Part shown: positions 42,300 to 50,769 of the stretch, piece after piece
Layout of the letters: each line of letters begins with the position of its first letter
Position numbering within the stretch: the stretch's first letter is position 1
Position numbers and translations under genes: made by a program
Source of the DNA: G965220825 sp965220825
GTDB lineage: Bacteria; Pseudomonadota; Alphaproteobacteria; UBA828
Direction of reading: 5' to 3'
NCBI GenBank assembly: GCA_965220825.1
Contig: OZ244839.1
Location: 2,542,001-2,606,000 of the forward strand
Length of the DNA: 64,000 bases
The notes under the pieces: model-generated
Told to the model about the DNA's origin: nothing
The model's input: the letters and a program-made list of their open reading frames with translations, nothing else
Database searches by the model: none

Positions 42300-43289
42300 G
42301 TGCGAGCCATGCTGCAGGCAGCCTCAATCGGAATGGGCTGGTGGTCGGACGAACTGGCCGACGCGGTGCAGGGAAAGTCGGACGCCATCCGCATCGCCGC
42401 CTGCTACACGCGATCGGTGGAAAAGCGCGCGGCCTTCGCCGAGAAATACGGCGCTGCGGCATATGATTCCTACGACGCGATCCTCGCCGACGACGGCATC
42501 GACGCGGTGCTGCTCACCACGCCCCACTCCACCCATGCGGCGCAGGTGGTCGCGGCGGCGGCGGCGGGCAAGCATGTCTTCTGCGAAAAGCCCTTCACGC
42601 TCACCCGCGAGAGCGCCCAGGCGGCGGTGGAGGCTTGCGCGCGGGCGGGCGTCGTTCTCGCCGTCGGTCAGAACAGGCGCTATCACAGCGCGACCCGGGC
42701 GCTCAAATCCATGGCGGCGGAGGGCCGTTTCGGCACGATTCTTCATGCCGAGGCGAATTTCTCCGTCCCCAGTGCCTTGCACTATCCGCCGGAACTCTGG
42801 CGCGCCAACCGCAGGGAGAGCCCGGCCGGGTCGGTGACGGCGCTCGGCATCCACATGATCGACGCCCTGGTCTACATACTGGGTCCTGTCGACCGCGTGG
42901 CGGCGCAGGCCCACAGGCGGGCGGTACCGGTCGATATCGACGACGCCACTTCCGTGCTGCTCGCGTTCGAATCGGGTGTTTCGGCCTATCTCGGTACCCT
43001 CTTCGCCTGTCCCTACACGTCGTTCCTCAATGTCTACGGCACGGCGTGCAACGCCTTCGCCCAGATAGACGGAAGCCGGCTGACGATACAGCCGGCCGAA
43101 GGCGAGGCGCGGGACGAGCCGCTGGAGGCCCGGGATACGCTCCGCCTCGAGCTCGAGGAGTTCGCGGCCGCCTGTGCGGGCCGTGCGACGTTCACCGTCT
43201 CGCCCGAGGAGGCCGTGCACGGGATCGCCGTGCTGGAGGCGCTGGTGCGCGCCGCCGGCTGCGATGCCTGGGTTGCGGTGGAGCGCTAG
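42300..43289 (+). CDS. Gfo/Idh/MocA-family oxidoreductase
   Basis: NAD(P)-dependent sugar or polyol oxidoreductase fold, 329 residues. The Rossmann start is AASIGMGWWSDELADAV, slightly off the usual GxGxxG, and the family motif is CEKPFTLTRE (Lys of EKP in catalysis and cofactor contact). The middle has AGSVTALGIHMIDALVYILGP with the substrate His. GTG 42300 or ATG 42309 may be the start. It is followed 3 bases later by the proline-racemase-family gene, suggesting a two-gene unit. Confidence 0.87.
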   Translation: MRAMLQAASIGMGWWSDELADAVQGKSDAIRIAACYTRSVEKRAAFAEKYGAAAYDSYDAILADDGIDAVLLTTPHSTHAAQVVAAAAAGKHVFCEKPFTLTRESAQAAVEACARAGVVLAVGQNRRYHSATRALKSMAAEGRFGTILHAEANFSVPSALHYPPELWRANRRESPAGSVTALGIHMIDALVYILGPVDRVAAQAHRRAVPVDIDDATSVLLAFESGVSAYLGTLFACPYTSFLNVYGTACNAFAQIDGSRLTIQPAEGEARDEPLEARDTLRLELEEFAAACAGRATFTVSPEEAVHGIAVLEALVRAAGCDAWVAVER

Positions 43290-43292
43290 GCG

Positions 43293-44297
43293 GTGGGCAC
43301 GAGGCATACTTTCTTCTGCATCGACGGCCATACCTGCGGGAACCCTGTCCGCCTGGTGACGGGCGGCGCGCCGGTGCTCACGGGCGCCACCATGAGCGCG
43401 CGGCGTGCGCATTTCCGCCGCGACTATGACTGGATCCGCCGGGCCCTCATGTTCGAGCCGCGCGGCCACGACCTCATGTCCGGCGCGCTGCTCTATCCGC
43501 CGCTCTCGGCGGATGCGGATGCCGCGCTGGTCTATATCGAGACCACCGGCTGCCTGCCCATGTGCGGCCACGGCACCATCGGCTCCGTAACCTTCATGCT
43601 GGAGCATGGGCTGGTGGAGCCCAGGACGGAAGGTCTGGTGGCGCTCGACGTGCCGGCGGGCCGGGTGGAAGCCCGCTACCGCCGCGACGGCGCCCGGATC
43701 TCCGCCGTCCGTATCACCAATGTGCCGAGCTTCCTCGCCGAGAGCGGCGTGACGGTGGAGTGCCCGCGCCTGGGTTCGCTTTCCGTCGATATCGCCTATG
43801 GCGGGAACTTCTACGCCATCGTCGATCCGCAGCCGAACTTCCCGGGGATGGAAGCGTTCGCCGCCGCGGAACTCGTCGCCATGAGCGGGGGGCTGCGGGA
43901 GGCCTGCAACCGGGCCGTCGCCTGCGCCCATCCCGACGACCCATCCATTGCCGGCGTGAGCCACGTGATGTGGACCGGTGCGCCGAGGGACGCGCGGGCC
44001 GCGGGCCGCAACGCCGTGTTCTACGGCTCCGGCGCCCTCGATCGTTCGCCCTGCGGCACCGGGAGCTCCGCCCGCATGGCCCAGTGGGTGGCACAAGGTA
44101 GGCTCGCGCCGGGGGAGACGTTCGTGCATGAGAGCATCATCGGCAGCCTGTTCCACTGCCGCGTGGAGGCGACCGCCCGCGTCGGCGCCTACGACGCCAT
44201 CGTGCCCAGCGTCGAGGGGGAGGCGATGGCGACCGGGCTCAACACCATCTTCGTGGACGAGGCCGATCCCTTCGCACACGGCTTTCAGGTGATCTGA
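43293..44297 (+). CDS. Proline racemase / 4-hydroxyproline epimerase-family enzyme
   Basis: Cofactor-independent epimerase, 334 residues, with a GTG start at 43293. Both catalytic cysteines are present: LPMCGHGTIGSV (about residue 91) and RSPCGTGSSARMAQW (about residue 254). Two Cys argues for a racemase or 4-hydroxyproline 2-epimerase rather than the dehydratase subgroup, where the first Cys is Thr. The substrate segment FFCIDGHTCGNPVRLV is typical. Only 3 bases separate it from the upstream oxidoreductase gene, and the amidohydrolase gene behind is convergent, so its place suggests amino-acid breakdown. Confidence 0.9.
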   Translation: MGTRHTFFCIDGHTCGNPVRLVTGGAPVLTGATMSARRAHFRRDYDWIRRALMFEPRGHDLMSGALLYPPLSADADAALVYIETTGCLPMCGHGTIGSVTFMLEHGLVEPRTEGLVALDVPAGRVEARYRRDGARISAVRITNVPSFLAESGVTVECPRLGSLSVDIAYGGNFYAIVDPQPNFPGMEAFAAAELVAMSGGLREACNRAVACAHPDDPSIAGVSHVMWTGAPRDARAAGRNAVFYGSGALDRSPCGTGSSARMAQWVAQGRLAPGETFVHESIIGSLFHCRVEATARVGAYDAIVPSVEGEAMATGLNTIFVDEADPFAHGFQVI

Positions 44298-44304
44298 CGC
44301 GGCC

Positions 44305-45138
44305 TCAGAGCGCGGTGGCCGCACTTGCGGGCCCGTGACGCTCGATGGCGAGCGGCCAGAGGCGGGCACGGACCCGTTCGAGGGCCTCGGCGAGGGTTTC
44401 GGCCCAGGCCTCCGCACCGTTTTCCGTATCCACCAGGTCCTGGCGCAACTCGAACTCGATATGGGGGATCCCCCGATCCTGGCCGTGCACGGGGATCGAA
44501 TAGTCCGACGGTCCCCTGATCGCATAGGGCTCGTTGTCGCCGACGCAGAGGCCCGGGTGCAGCGCACGGAGAGCCTGCTTGAGGGGCTCCACCAGGCGGC
44601 CGTCATGCTCCCACAGGAGCCCCACCTCCCACGGACGGGCGACGCCCTGGAACACGGGCGTGAAGCTGTGGACCGAGACCAGGATCGGTACCTCGCCGGC
44701 GCCGGTCAGCCGGTCCAGGAACGCGGCGACGGCGTCGTGATAGGGCCAGAAGAACGCGGCTCTGCGGGCCTTCTCCTCCTCGGGCGAGATCGTCCGGTTG
44801 GCCGGCACGTCCGTCCCGTCGCTCACCGCGGGCATGGCGGTCGGCGACCCTTGCGGACGGTTGCAGTCCACGAGGAGGCGCGAATAGCCGGAGAGAAAGG
44901 CCGGTGCGCCGAGCCGTTCGGCGAGTGCGGCAGTCACGCGGGCCGCGCCGATGTCCCATCCGATATGGCGGTCGAGTTCGCTCTGCGGGAGGCCGAGACG
45001 GTCCATATGGGCCGGCACGGCGTTGCTTGCGTGGTCGCAGATCAGCACGAAGCGCGTATCGGCACCGGCGATTCGCGAATAGGGCGCGGGGTCGCTTCCG
45101 TCGAGGCGGGCGGGGTCGAAGCGGGGCGTATCGATCAT
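44305..45138 (-). CDS. N-formylglutamate amidohydrolase-like hydrolase
   Basis: A 277-residue zinc hydrolase of the HutG2-like family. From ATG 45138 it reads RFVLICDHASNAVPAHM, RHIGWDIGAARVTAALAERLGAPAFLSGYSRLLVDCNRP, then VSVHSFTPVFQGVARPWEVGLLW and DYSIPVHGQDRGIPHIEFELRQDL. The open frame reaches further upstream but runs into the promoter region of the divergent RidA gene, so the ATG is preferred. No other histidine-utilisation genes are nearby, so the true substrate may be another N-acyl amino acid. Confidence 0.88.
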   Translation of the reverse strand: MIDTPRFDPARLDGSDPAPYSRIAGADTRFVLICDHASNAVPAHMDRLGLPQSELDRHIGWDIGAARVTAALAERLGAPAFLSGYSRLLVDCNRPQGSPTAMPAVSDGTDVPANRTISPEEEKARRAAFFWPYHDAVAAFLDRLTGAGEVPILVSVHSFTPVFQGVARPWEVGLLWEHDGRLVEPLKQALRALHPGLCVGDNEPYAIRGPSDYSIPVHGQDRGIPHIEFELRQDLVDTENGAEAWAETLAEALERVRARLWPLAIERHGPASAATAL

Positions 45139-45267
45139 GGCGGCATCTTGCCTCCCCTTCGCCGCACGATCCAGAGTGCTGCGAAGGGGGCGGTTACGCC
45201 GGTGGCGGAAAGGCCATAGAGTGGCGCGCGCTCCGGTGGGGCGGCGCACGAAAAGGGAGAGGATGCC

Positions 45268-45660
45268 ATGTTGAAAAGACACAACCCAGCGACCGTGGTG
45301 GAGGCCCATGGCGGCAGCTACAGCCAGGCGCTCGAGGTGCCACCCGGCGCGCGCCTCCTGTTCACCGCAGGCCAGGTGGGCGTAAGCCCCGACGGCAGGA
45401 CGGCGGAAGGCTTCGTCGCCCAGGCCGAGCAGGTGTGGGCCAATATCAAGGCGCTGCTCGCCGAAGGCGGTATGGGCGTCGAGGATATCGTGAAGACCAC
45501 CGGCTATATCGTCGGCGAGGAGAACTTCCCGGCCTATGCCGCGGCGCGCAAGGCGGCGCTCGGCGGCGTGCGCCCGGCCTCCACTTCGATCATCGTGCCG
45601 GCGCTCGCGACGCCCGAATGGGTGGTGGAGATCGAGGCCGTCGCCGCGAAGCTTCCCTGA
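45268..45660 (+). CDS. RidA-family enamine/imine deaminase
   Basis: A 130-residue member of the YjgF/YER057c/UK114 family, which hydrolyses reactive 2-aminoacrylate and related enamines. The signature is GVRPASTSIIVPALATPEWVVEIEAVAA, with the Arg that binds the substrate carboxylate. SQALEVPPGARLLFTAGQVGV is the common N-terminal pattern. It stands between the amidohydrolase gene (divergent) and copy 4 of the IS-derived family, 33 bases downstream. Confidence 0.92.
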   Translation: MLKRHNPATVVEAHGGSYSQALEVPPGARLLFTAGQVGVSPDGRTAEGFVAQAEQVWANIKALLAEGGMGVEDIVKTTGYIVGEENFPAYAAARKAALGGVRPASTSIIVPALATPEWVVEIEAVAAKLP

Positions 45661-45788
45661 CGGCGCCCGCGCGGCGGAAGCCGGGCGGTGCGCTGTGCAA
45701 GTTCAGACAGGTATGAGACGCGGCTCTTGAAACGGGGTTGGGGGTCTCCGAAGCGGTTGATGGACACATCAACCGCAAGGAGAAACCC

Positions 45789-45962
45789 ATGATGGGTTTG
45801 GTGCGCGGGTCTCCAGGCCCGCAGGTTTTTGTTTTTCGAGGAGAAGAAAAATGCGGGCCTGGAGACCCGCGCACCAAAAAGGGGACAGCTGGCGGGCGAA
45901 CCCCGGCGGAATGTCTTGCCAACCTGACAGCTGAAGAAACCCCAGCGTCTCAAACGTCCTGA
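45789..45962 (+). CDS. Remnant fusion ORF across the hairpin (57 aa)
   Basis: Open from ATG 45789 to the ancestral transposase stop. The peptide MMGLVRGSPGPQVFVF continues with EEKCGPGDPRTKKG and ends RTPAECLANLTAEETPASQTS, identical at its end to the complete transposase. Same layout as the ORF at 15569-15778. Translation is unproven; keeping the frame in two separate copies is the only hint of function. Confidence 0.35.
   Translation: MMGLVRGSPGPQVFVFRGEEKCGPGDPRTKKGTAGGRTPAECLANLTAEETPASQTS
45797..45878. repeat. 27-bp perfect hairpin of the IS-derived family (copy 4)
   Basis: Left arm 45797-45823, right arm 45852-45878, exact complements over 27 bases; loop 45824-45851 is T-rich then A-rich around CGAGGAG. 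The same CTCCAGG central step and loop orientation as copy 2. Confidence 0.92.
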
Positions 45963-46038
45963 ACGAGGACGTGCGCTTTCGTCGCCGCAGGGGCGGCCGT
46001 ACAATCCGGGGAGAGCTGTAGCGGGGCCGAGGGGGCGC

Positions 46039-46809
46039 ATGGATATCGGCGGCAAGACCATCGCGGTGGAGCAGAGCGGCGAAGGCGATGCGGTGGTGAT
46101 GGTCCACGGTCTCGGCGGCACCGGCAACAGCTGGTTCCCACAGGTCGGCCCGCTCTCGCGGTTCTTCCGCACGGTGCGGCTCGATCTGGAGGGCTCGGGG
46201 CGGAGCCCGCTTGCGGGTGCGCTTTCCATCGAGTCCTTCGCGAGGGACGTTCTGGCGGTGATGGACGCGCTCGGGATCGACTCCGCCCATCTCTGCGGAC
46301 ACTCCATGGGGACCATCGTCTGCCAGCACATCGCGGCGGACCATGGCGCGCGTGTAAAAAGCCTCGCCCTGCTGGGGCCGCTGGCCGAGCCGCCGGAGCC
46401 CGCCCGCGGTGCCATCCGCGACCGCGCGGCCACGGCGCGGGCGGACGGCATGACGCCCATCGCCGACACGCTGGTGCAGGTCGCGGTTTCGGCGGAAACC
46501 CGCGCACACAATCCCGCCGCCGCGGCGTTCGTGCGCGAGATCCTCATGCGCCAGGACGCCGAAGGCTATGCGCGCACCTGCGAGGCGCTGGCGGATGCAC
46601 GCAGCGCGGAGCTGGGCCGGATCCGCTGCCCCACACTGCTGGTGACCGGCGACGAGGATGCGGTGTCCCCGCCGCCCGCGGTGCGGGCGCTGAAGGCGGG
46701 GCTCGGCGGGGAAGCTCATCTTCTGGTGCTGACCGGCTGCGGCCACTGGACGCCCATCGAGAAGCCCGCGCAAGTGAGTGCGGCGCTGCTCAACTTCTAT
46801 CACCGCTGA
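46039..46809 (+). CDS. Alpha/beta-hydrolase-fold protein
   Basis: A 256-residue serine hydrolase. The oxyanion-hole region is VVMVHGLGGTGNSW, the nucleophile elbow LCGHSMGTIVCQHIA, the acid GDEDAVSPP and the catalytic His GCGHWTPIEKP. It resembles 3-oxoadipate enol-lactonase and related esterases, but no catechol-pathway genes are nearby. The start is ATG 46039, soon after the miniature element. DUF1636 follows 3 bases after the stop. Confidence 0.85.
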   Translation: MDIGGKTIAVEQSGEGDAVVMVHGLGGTGNSWFPQVGPLSRFFRTVRLDLEGSGRSPLAGALSIESFARDVLAVMDALGIDSAHLCGHSMGTIVCQHIAADHGARVKSLALLGPLAEPPEPARGAIRDRAATARADGMTPIADTLVQVAVSAETRAHNPAAAAFVREILMRQDAEGYARTCEALADARSAELGRIRCPTLLVTGDEDAVSPPPAVRALKAGLGGEAHLLVLTGCGHWTPIEKPAQVSAALLNFYHR

Positions 46810-46812
46810 TCC

Positions 46813-47250
46813 TTGGCTCGCCGCGCGTCCTCCGCTCGACGGCCGGCGCCTGCCCGGCGGCAGGCGCGCAAAAGCGCCGCCGCGCCGGCGACCTTCTACA
46901 TCTGCCGATCCTGTGTCTGGTCCGAGGCGCAGCGCGAGCGGGACGGCAAGCGCCAGGGCACGTTCCTCCTGGAGGCGGTGCAGGAGGCGATCCTGGCGGA
47001 ACCCCTCCCCGAGACGCTCAACCTGCGTGGCGTCTATTGCCTCAATGGCTGCAAGAGCCCGTGCAACGTCGCCTTTCGCGCGCCGGGAAAGCACCACGTG
47101 CGGTTCAGCCACCTTGCGCCGGAGAACGCAAGAGACGTTCTCACCTACGCCCGGGCCTATCGGGAGAGCCCCACAGGGCTCCTGCCCGAGGCGGAAACGC
47201 CCGAGGGGATGCGCGGCAAGATGACGGTGTGCATCCCGCCCATCGGTTGA
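46813..47250 (+). CDS. DUF1636 metal-binding protein
   Basis: A 145-residue protein from a TTG at 46813. After a basic, alanine-rich leader comes FYICRSCVWSEAQRER and then LRGVYCLNGCKSPCNVAFRAPGKHHVRFSHLAPENARDVLTYARAYRESPTGLL. Four to five cysteines (CxxC and CxxxCxxxC) could bind zinc or an Fe-S cluster. DUF1636 is often found with cobalamin or metal-homeostasis genes (knowledge), but none are here. The short 3-base gap suggests co-transcription with the upstream hydrolase. Confidence 0.82.
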   Translation: MARRASSARRPAPARRQARKSAAAPATFYICRSCVWSEAQRERDGKRQGTFLLEAVQEAILAEPLPETLNLRGVYCLNGCKSPCNVAFRAPGKHHVRFSHLAPENARDVLTYARAYRESPTGLLPEAETPEGMRGKMTVCIPPIG

Positions 47251-47292
47251 GCGGCTGGTGCCGCCCCGCCTCTTCGCCATGACGGCGGCCCC

Positions 47293-50200
47293 ATGACGCC
47301 GCCCGCACAAGCCTGGACCGGCGCGCCCGCTCCGCCGCCGCCCGCGGGCGACGACGAAGATCTTGCGCTCAATTGGGAGCGTTGGCGGGACGCCGCGGAG
47401 GACGCGGGGGACGACTCCCTGCGCGCGTTCGCCGAGGACGTCCGGGGGGATGCGGCTGCTGCCGCGCTGCTCGGCGCCGTCTTCGGCAACAGTCGCTATC
47501 TCAGCCGCTGCCTGATTGCGGACCAGGCCTTCGCGCGGCTCCTGATCGAGCGCGGACCGGACGAGGCGTTCGGGGCCGCACTCGAGGCCGCGAAGGATGC
47601 CGCGGGCCTCGGCGCGGAGACGCGCAAGGAGGCGATGAAGCGGCTGCGCGTGGCCAAGCGGCGTGCGACGCTCGCCATCGGAATGGCCGACATCGCCACC
47701 GTCTGGCCGCTGGAAAAGGTGACGGGCGCGCTTTCCGATTTCGCCTGTGCGGCGCTCGACGCGTCCTGCGCTCATCTCCTGCGGGCGCTGCATGAGAAGG
47801 GCGCACTCGCCCTGCCGGAGCCGGAGGAGCCCGGGCGCGGGTCGGGCGTTATCGTCCTCGGTATGGGCAAGCTGGGCGCAGGCGAGCTCAACTATTCCAG
47901 CGATGTGGACATCATCGTCCTGTTCGACGAGGCGGTCGTGCCCGGCACCGGCGAGAGCGGGCTGCAAAGGCTGTTTTCGCGCCTGGCACGGGATCTGGTC
48001 GCCGTCATGGACGAGCGTACGGTGGACGGGTACGTCTTCCGCACGGACCTGCGGTTGCGCCCCGACCCGGCTTCCACCGCACCGGCGCTCTCGGTGGCGG
48101 CGGCGCGCGCCTACTACCAGACCACCGGCGAGAACTGGGAACGCGCCGCAATGATCAAGGCGCGGCCGGTGGCGGGCGATCTGGTGTCGGGCGCGCGCTT
48201 CCTGGAGGACTTGCGGCCTTTCGTCTGGCGGCGCCACCTGGATTTCGCGGCGGTCCGCAACATCCACGCCATGAAGCAGCGGATAAACGAACATCGCGGC
48301 GCCGATGAGATCGCCGTGCTGGGGCACAACGTCAAGCTCGGTCGCGGCGGCATCAGGGAGATCGAGTTCTTCGTGCAGGCCCAGCAGCTCATCTGGGGCG
48401 GCCGTGAGCCGGATCTCAGGGTGCGCGGAACGCGGGAAGGGCTCGACCGGCTGGTGACCGCCGGCCGCGTGCTGCGGCGCACGGCGCGGACGCTGACGGA
48501 AACCTACGAATTTCTCCGCCGGCTGGAGCACAGGCTGCAAATGGTCGACGACCGGCAGACCCACAGCCTGCCGGAAGAAGCGGCCGAGGTGGCGCGAATC
48601 GCGACCTTTCTCGGCTTCGAGTCCTATGACGCCTTCTCGGATGTGCTGCTCGGCCATCTGCGGACGGTGGAGGAGCACTATTCCCGTCTGTTCGAGGACG
48701 AGCCGGCGCTTTCCGGCCCGGCGGGGCTCGACCTTGCCGGTGACGGCAGTGACGGCGAAACGCTGTCGGCGCTCGCCGCCATGGGCTATGGCGAGCCTGC
48801 ACGCGTTTTCGATCTGATCCGCGGATGGCTGGAGGGGGAACACCGTTCCACGCGAAGCCCGGAGGCGCGGGCGCAGCTCGCCGCGCTGGCGCCGGCCATC
48901 CTGCAGGCCTTCGCCGGTGCGCCGGAGCCGCACGCGGTGCTCGAACGCTTCGACGGCTTCCTCTCCCGCGCGCCCGCGGGTGGCCAGCTCCTCTCCCTGT
49001 TCGCCGCTCGCCCGGCACTGCTCGATCTGGTGACGGAGATCATGGCGTCTGCGCCCGGGCTCGCGCGCCGGCTGAGCCTTCGCCCCATCCTGTTGGAGAG
49101 CGTCCTCAGTCGGGAGTTCTCCGATCTGGAGGTGCCGAACGTCGCGGAGCTGGAGCCGGACAAGCTGGAGATCGCCCGCAAGGGCCTGGTGCGCCTCTTC
49201 TATGCCCGCGAGTTCCGCATCGAGGAGATGACCGCCGAACTCGCGACCATCCGCGAGCGGGCGGACGATTTCCAGAGTTTTCTCGATGCCGTGCGGCGCT
49301 GGGCGCATGACAGGGTCTTCCATATCGGCGTCCATATGCTGCGCGGGCTTCTGGCGCCGGCGGACGCCTCGGCGCCGCTCTCGGACATCGCCGAAGCCTG
49401 CCTCGGCGCCATCCTTGAAGCGGTGAAGGAGGCGTTCGCCGCCCTGCACGGCCGCCTCTCGGAGGGCCGGTTTGCCGTGGTCGTTCTCGGCGACCTCGGC
49501 GCGCGCGAAATGACCGTACGCTCGCCTCTCGAACTGCTATTCCTTTATGAAGGTGACGGGGACGCGCCGCCGTCGGACGGCGACCGCCCGCTCGCGCCCG
49601 CCGCCTATCGGCTCCGGCTCAGCCGGCGCTTCGTTGCCGCGGTCGCCGCGCCGACCGCCGAAGGAAGCCTCTACGACATAACCCTGGGCCGGCGCGCAGA
49701 CGGCGGCGGGGCGGGGCCTATGGTCTGGCCCCTCGCGGACTTCGAATCCTACTATCGAACGGAGGCGTCCCTTGCGGAGCTTGGCGCCCTCTGCGGCGCC
49801 CGCGTGATCCATGCCGACGGCGGCCTCGAGGAACGCTTCGCATCGGTTCGGCGCGCCGCCCTTGCGGCCGAGCGAGAACCCGGCGCGCTTGCGGCCTCGT
49901 TCGCCGCCGCGCGGACTCGCACGCTGCGCGAAGCGGCGGGCGGCGGGTTGCTGGCGCCTGCGCGTCCCGGCGGCCCGGCCGATACGGACTCCGTTGCACA
50001 CTTCCTCCGCCTGCGGCACGGCGCCGTCGCGCCGGAGATTCTCGTGCCCGATACCGCCGCGGTCTTCGAGACGGCCGGTGTGCGCGCTCTCCTGGATCCC
50101 GCGGCTGCCCGCAGCCTGGCCGAGGCCTCCCGGCTCTGGCGCAACCTGGACGGCATTCTGCGCCTCGTCCTGGACGAAAGCTCTCTCGAGACGGAGACGC

Positions 50201-50331
50201 GGCCGGCGTTGGAGGCCGTCGTTGCGCGGGCCTGCGGCTTCGATGATTTCGCATCGCTCGAGCACGCGGCGGAAGAAACCGCCGCCCAAGTCGCGCAGCA
50301 GGTGGAAGCGCTTTTCGGCGAGGCCGCGTAA
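47293..50331 (+). CDS. glnE: Glutamine synthetase adenylyltransferase/deadenylylase with degenerate second catalytic domain
   Basis: Controls glutamine synthetase by adding or removing AMP, normally through two nucleotidyltransferase domains linked by a regulatory core. The protein has 1012 residues. The first domain is intact: GMGKLGAGELNYSSDVDIIVLFDE with Asp204 and Asp206, RTDLRLRPDP and NWERAAMIKARPVAGD. In the second, VLGDLGAREMTVRSPLELLFLYEG replaces the usual GKxGxREMTxxSDLDLxxLYD; both active-site aspartates are lost (Pro745, Glu747), the Lys is Asp734, and the later RLRPSG and WERxALTRAR signatures are also gone. By E. coli analogy, where the N domain deadenylylates and the C domain adenylylates, it should only remove AMP. 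A terminator follows. Confidence 0.95.
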   Translation: MTPPAQAWTGAPAPPPPAGDDEDLALNWERWRDAAEDAGDDSLRAFAEDVRGDAAAAALLGAVFGNSRYLSRCLIADQAFARLLIERGPDEAFGAALEAAKDAAGLGAETRKEAMKRLRVAKRRATLAIGMADIATVWPLEKVTGALSDFACAALDASCAHLLRALHEKGALALPEPEEPGRGSGVIVLGMGKLGAGELNYSSDVDIIVLFDEAVVPGTGESGLQRLFSRLARDLVAVMDERTVDGYVFRTDLRLRPDPASTAPALSVAAARAYYQTTGENWERAAMIKARPVAGDLVSGARFLEDLRPFVWRRHLDFAAVRNIHAMKQRINEHRGADEIAVLGHNVKLGRGGIREIEFFVQAQQLIWGGREPDLRVRGTREGLDRLVTAGRVLRRTARTLTETYEFLRRLEHRLQMVDDRQTHSLPEEAAEVARIATFLGFESYDAFSDVLLGHLRTVEEHYSRLFEDEPALSGPAGLDLAGDGSDGETLSALAAMGYGEPARVFDLIRGWLEGEHRSTRSPEARAQLAALAPAILQAFAGAPEPHAVLERFDGFLSRAPAGGQLLSLFAARPALLDLVTEIMASAPGLARRLSLRPILLESVLSREFSDLEVPNVAELEPDKLEIARKGLVRLFYAREFRIEEMTAELATIRERADDFQSFLDAVRRWAHDRVFHIGVHMLRGLLAPADASAPLSDIAEACLGAILEAVKEAFAALHGRLSEGRFAVVVLGDLGAREMTVRSPLELLFLYEGDGDAPPSDGDRPLAPAAYRLRLSRRFVAAVAAPTAEGSLYDITLGRRADGGGAGPMVWPLADFESYYRTEASLAELGALCGARVIHADGGLEERFASVRRAALAAEREPGALAASFAAARTRTLREAAGGGLLAPARPGGPADTDSVAHFLRLRHGAVAPEILVPDTAAVFETAGVRALLDPAAARSLAEASRLWRNLDGILRLVLDESSLETETRPALEAVVARACGFDDFASLEHAAEETAAQVAQQVEALFGEAA

Positions 50332-50335
50332 GGGG

Positions 50336-50365
50336 CGCCGGAGCGCCTATTCGCTCCGGCGTTTT
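50336..50365 (+). terminator. Intrinsic terminator of glnE
   Basis: CGCCGGAGCG (50336-50345), loop CCTATT, CGCTCCGGCG (50352-50361), then TTTT. A 10-bp perfect GC stem with a short T-run 5 bases past the glnE stop. It overlaps the last codons and the stop of the convergent RsbW-like gene, so it works only for transcripts from the plus strand. Confidence 0.8.
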
Positions 50366-50769
50366 ACCAGCGTCAGCCGGTTCTTTCCGTCTTCCCGCTT
50401 GTAGACGACGTCGTCCATCAGGTTGCACACCAGATGGATGCCGAGGCCGCCGACCGCACGGTCCCCGACATCCGATTCCAGGTCCGGCGGCGGGGCCTCC
50501 GTCAGCGGGTCGAACGGGCGGCCGTCGTCGGCGACTTCGATGGTGACGGCGTCCGGCTCCGAGCGTATGTCGATCTGGATCTCGTGCAGGCTGTCGTCGT
50601 CGTGACCGTGGTTGATGACGTTGACGCCGATTTCGTCGAGCGCGAGGTTGACCTGGAACAGCACCTCCATCGACCAGCCCTCGGCTTCGCCGAATTCCTC
50701 CACCATGTCGTGCAAACGGCGGAGCTCGTCGCGCCTCGTCTCGATGCACAGGGTAAGCGTATTGCCCAC
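50347..50769 (-). CDS. RsbW/SpoIIAB-like histidine-kinase-fold ATP-binding protein
   Basis: A 140-residue anti-sigma-factor or partner-switch kinase domain. From GTG 50769 it starts MGNTLTLCIETRRDELRRLHDMVEEFGE. The GHKL-fold boxes are LALDEIGVNVINHGHDD (N-box), VADDGRPFDP (G1) and AVGGLGIHLVCNLMDDVVYKR (G2). Such proteins phosphorylate an anti-anti-sigma partner or bind a sigma factor; no STAS or sigma gene is nearby. The frame is open much further upstream without homology. It is convergent with glnE. Confidence 0.88.
   Translation of the reverse strand: MGNTLTLCIETRRDELRRLHDMVEEFGEAEGWSMEVLFQVNLALDEIGVNVINHGHDDDSLHEIQIDIRSEPDAVTIEVADDGRPFDPLTEAPPPDLESDVGDRAVGGLGIHLVCNLMDDVVYKREDGKNRLTLVKRRSE

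Larger units (their letters stand above)
45694..45970 (+). mobile_element. Miniature IS481-derived element with hairpin and target duplication (copy 4)
   Basis: A 277-bp element: TGTGCAAGTTCAGACAGG at the left and TCCTGAACGAGGAC at the right. The six bases GTGCGC flank it on both sides (45688-45693 and 45971-45976), consistent with a target duplication made when this short form, or its parent, inserted. It keeps the ancestral start codon and stop codon with the hairpin between them, and about 21 last transposase codons. It is the shortest copy and fills the 378-base gap between the RidA and alpha/beta hydrolase genes. Confidence 0.87.

Noticed and set aside
15473..45970. The hairpin repeats as a CRISPR array or as simple terminators
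   Set aside because: The copies are over 8 kb apart with no spacer-repeat periodicity, and each lies inside IS481-derived ends, so a transposon-derived family fits better.
45769..49449. A 1226-codon open frame on the minus strand
   Set aside because: It lies antisense to glnE, DUF1636 and the hydrolase gene, with no recognisable domain; frame openness follows from high GC.
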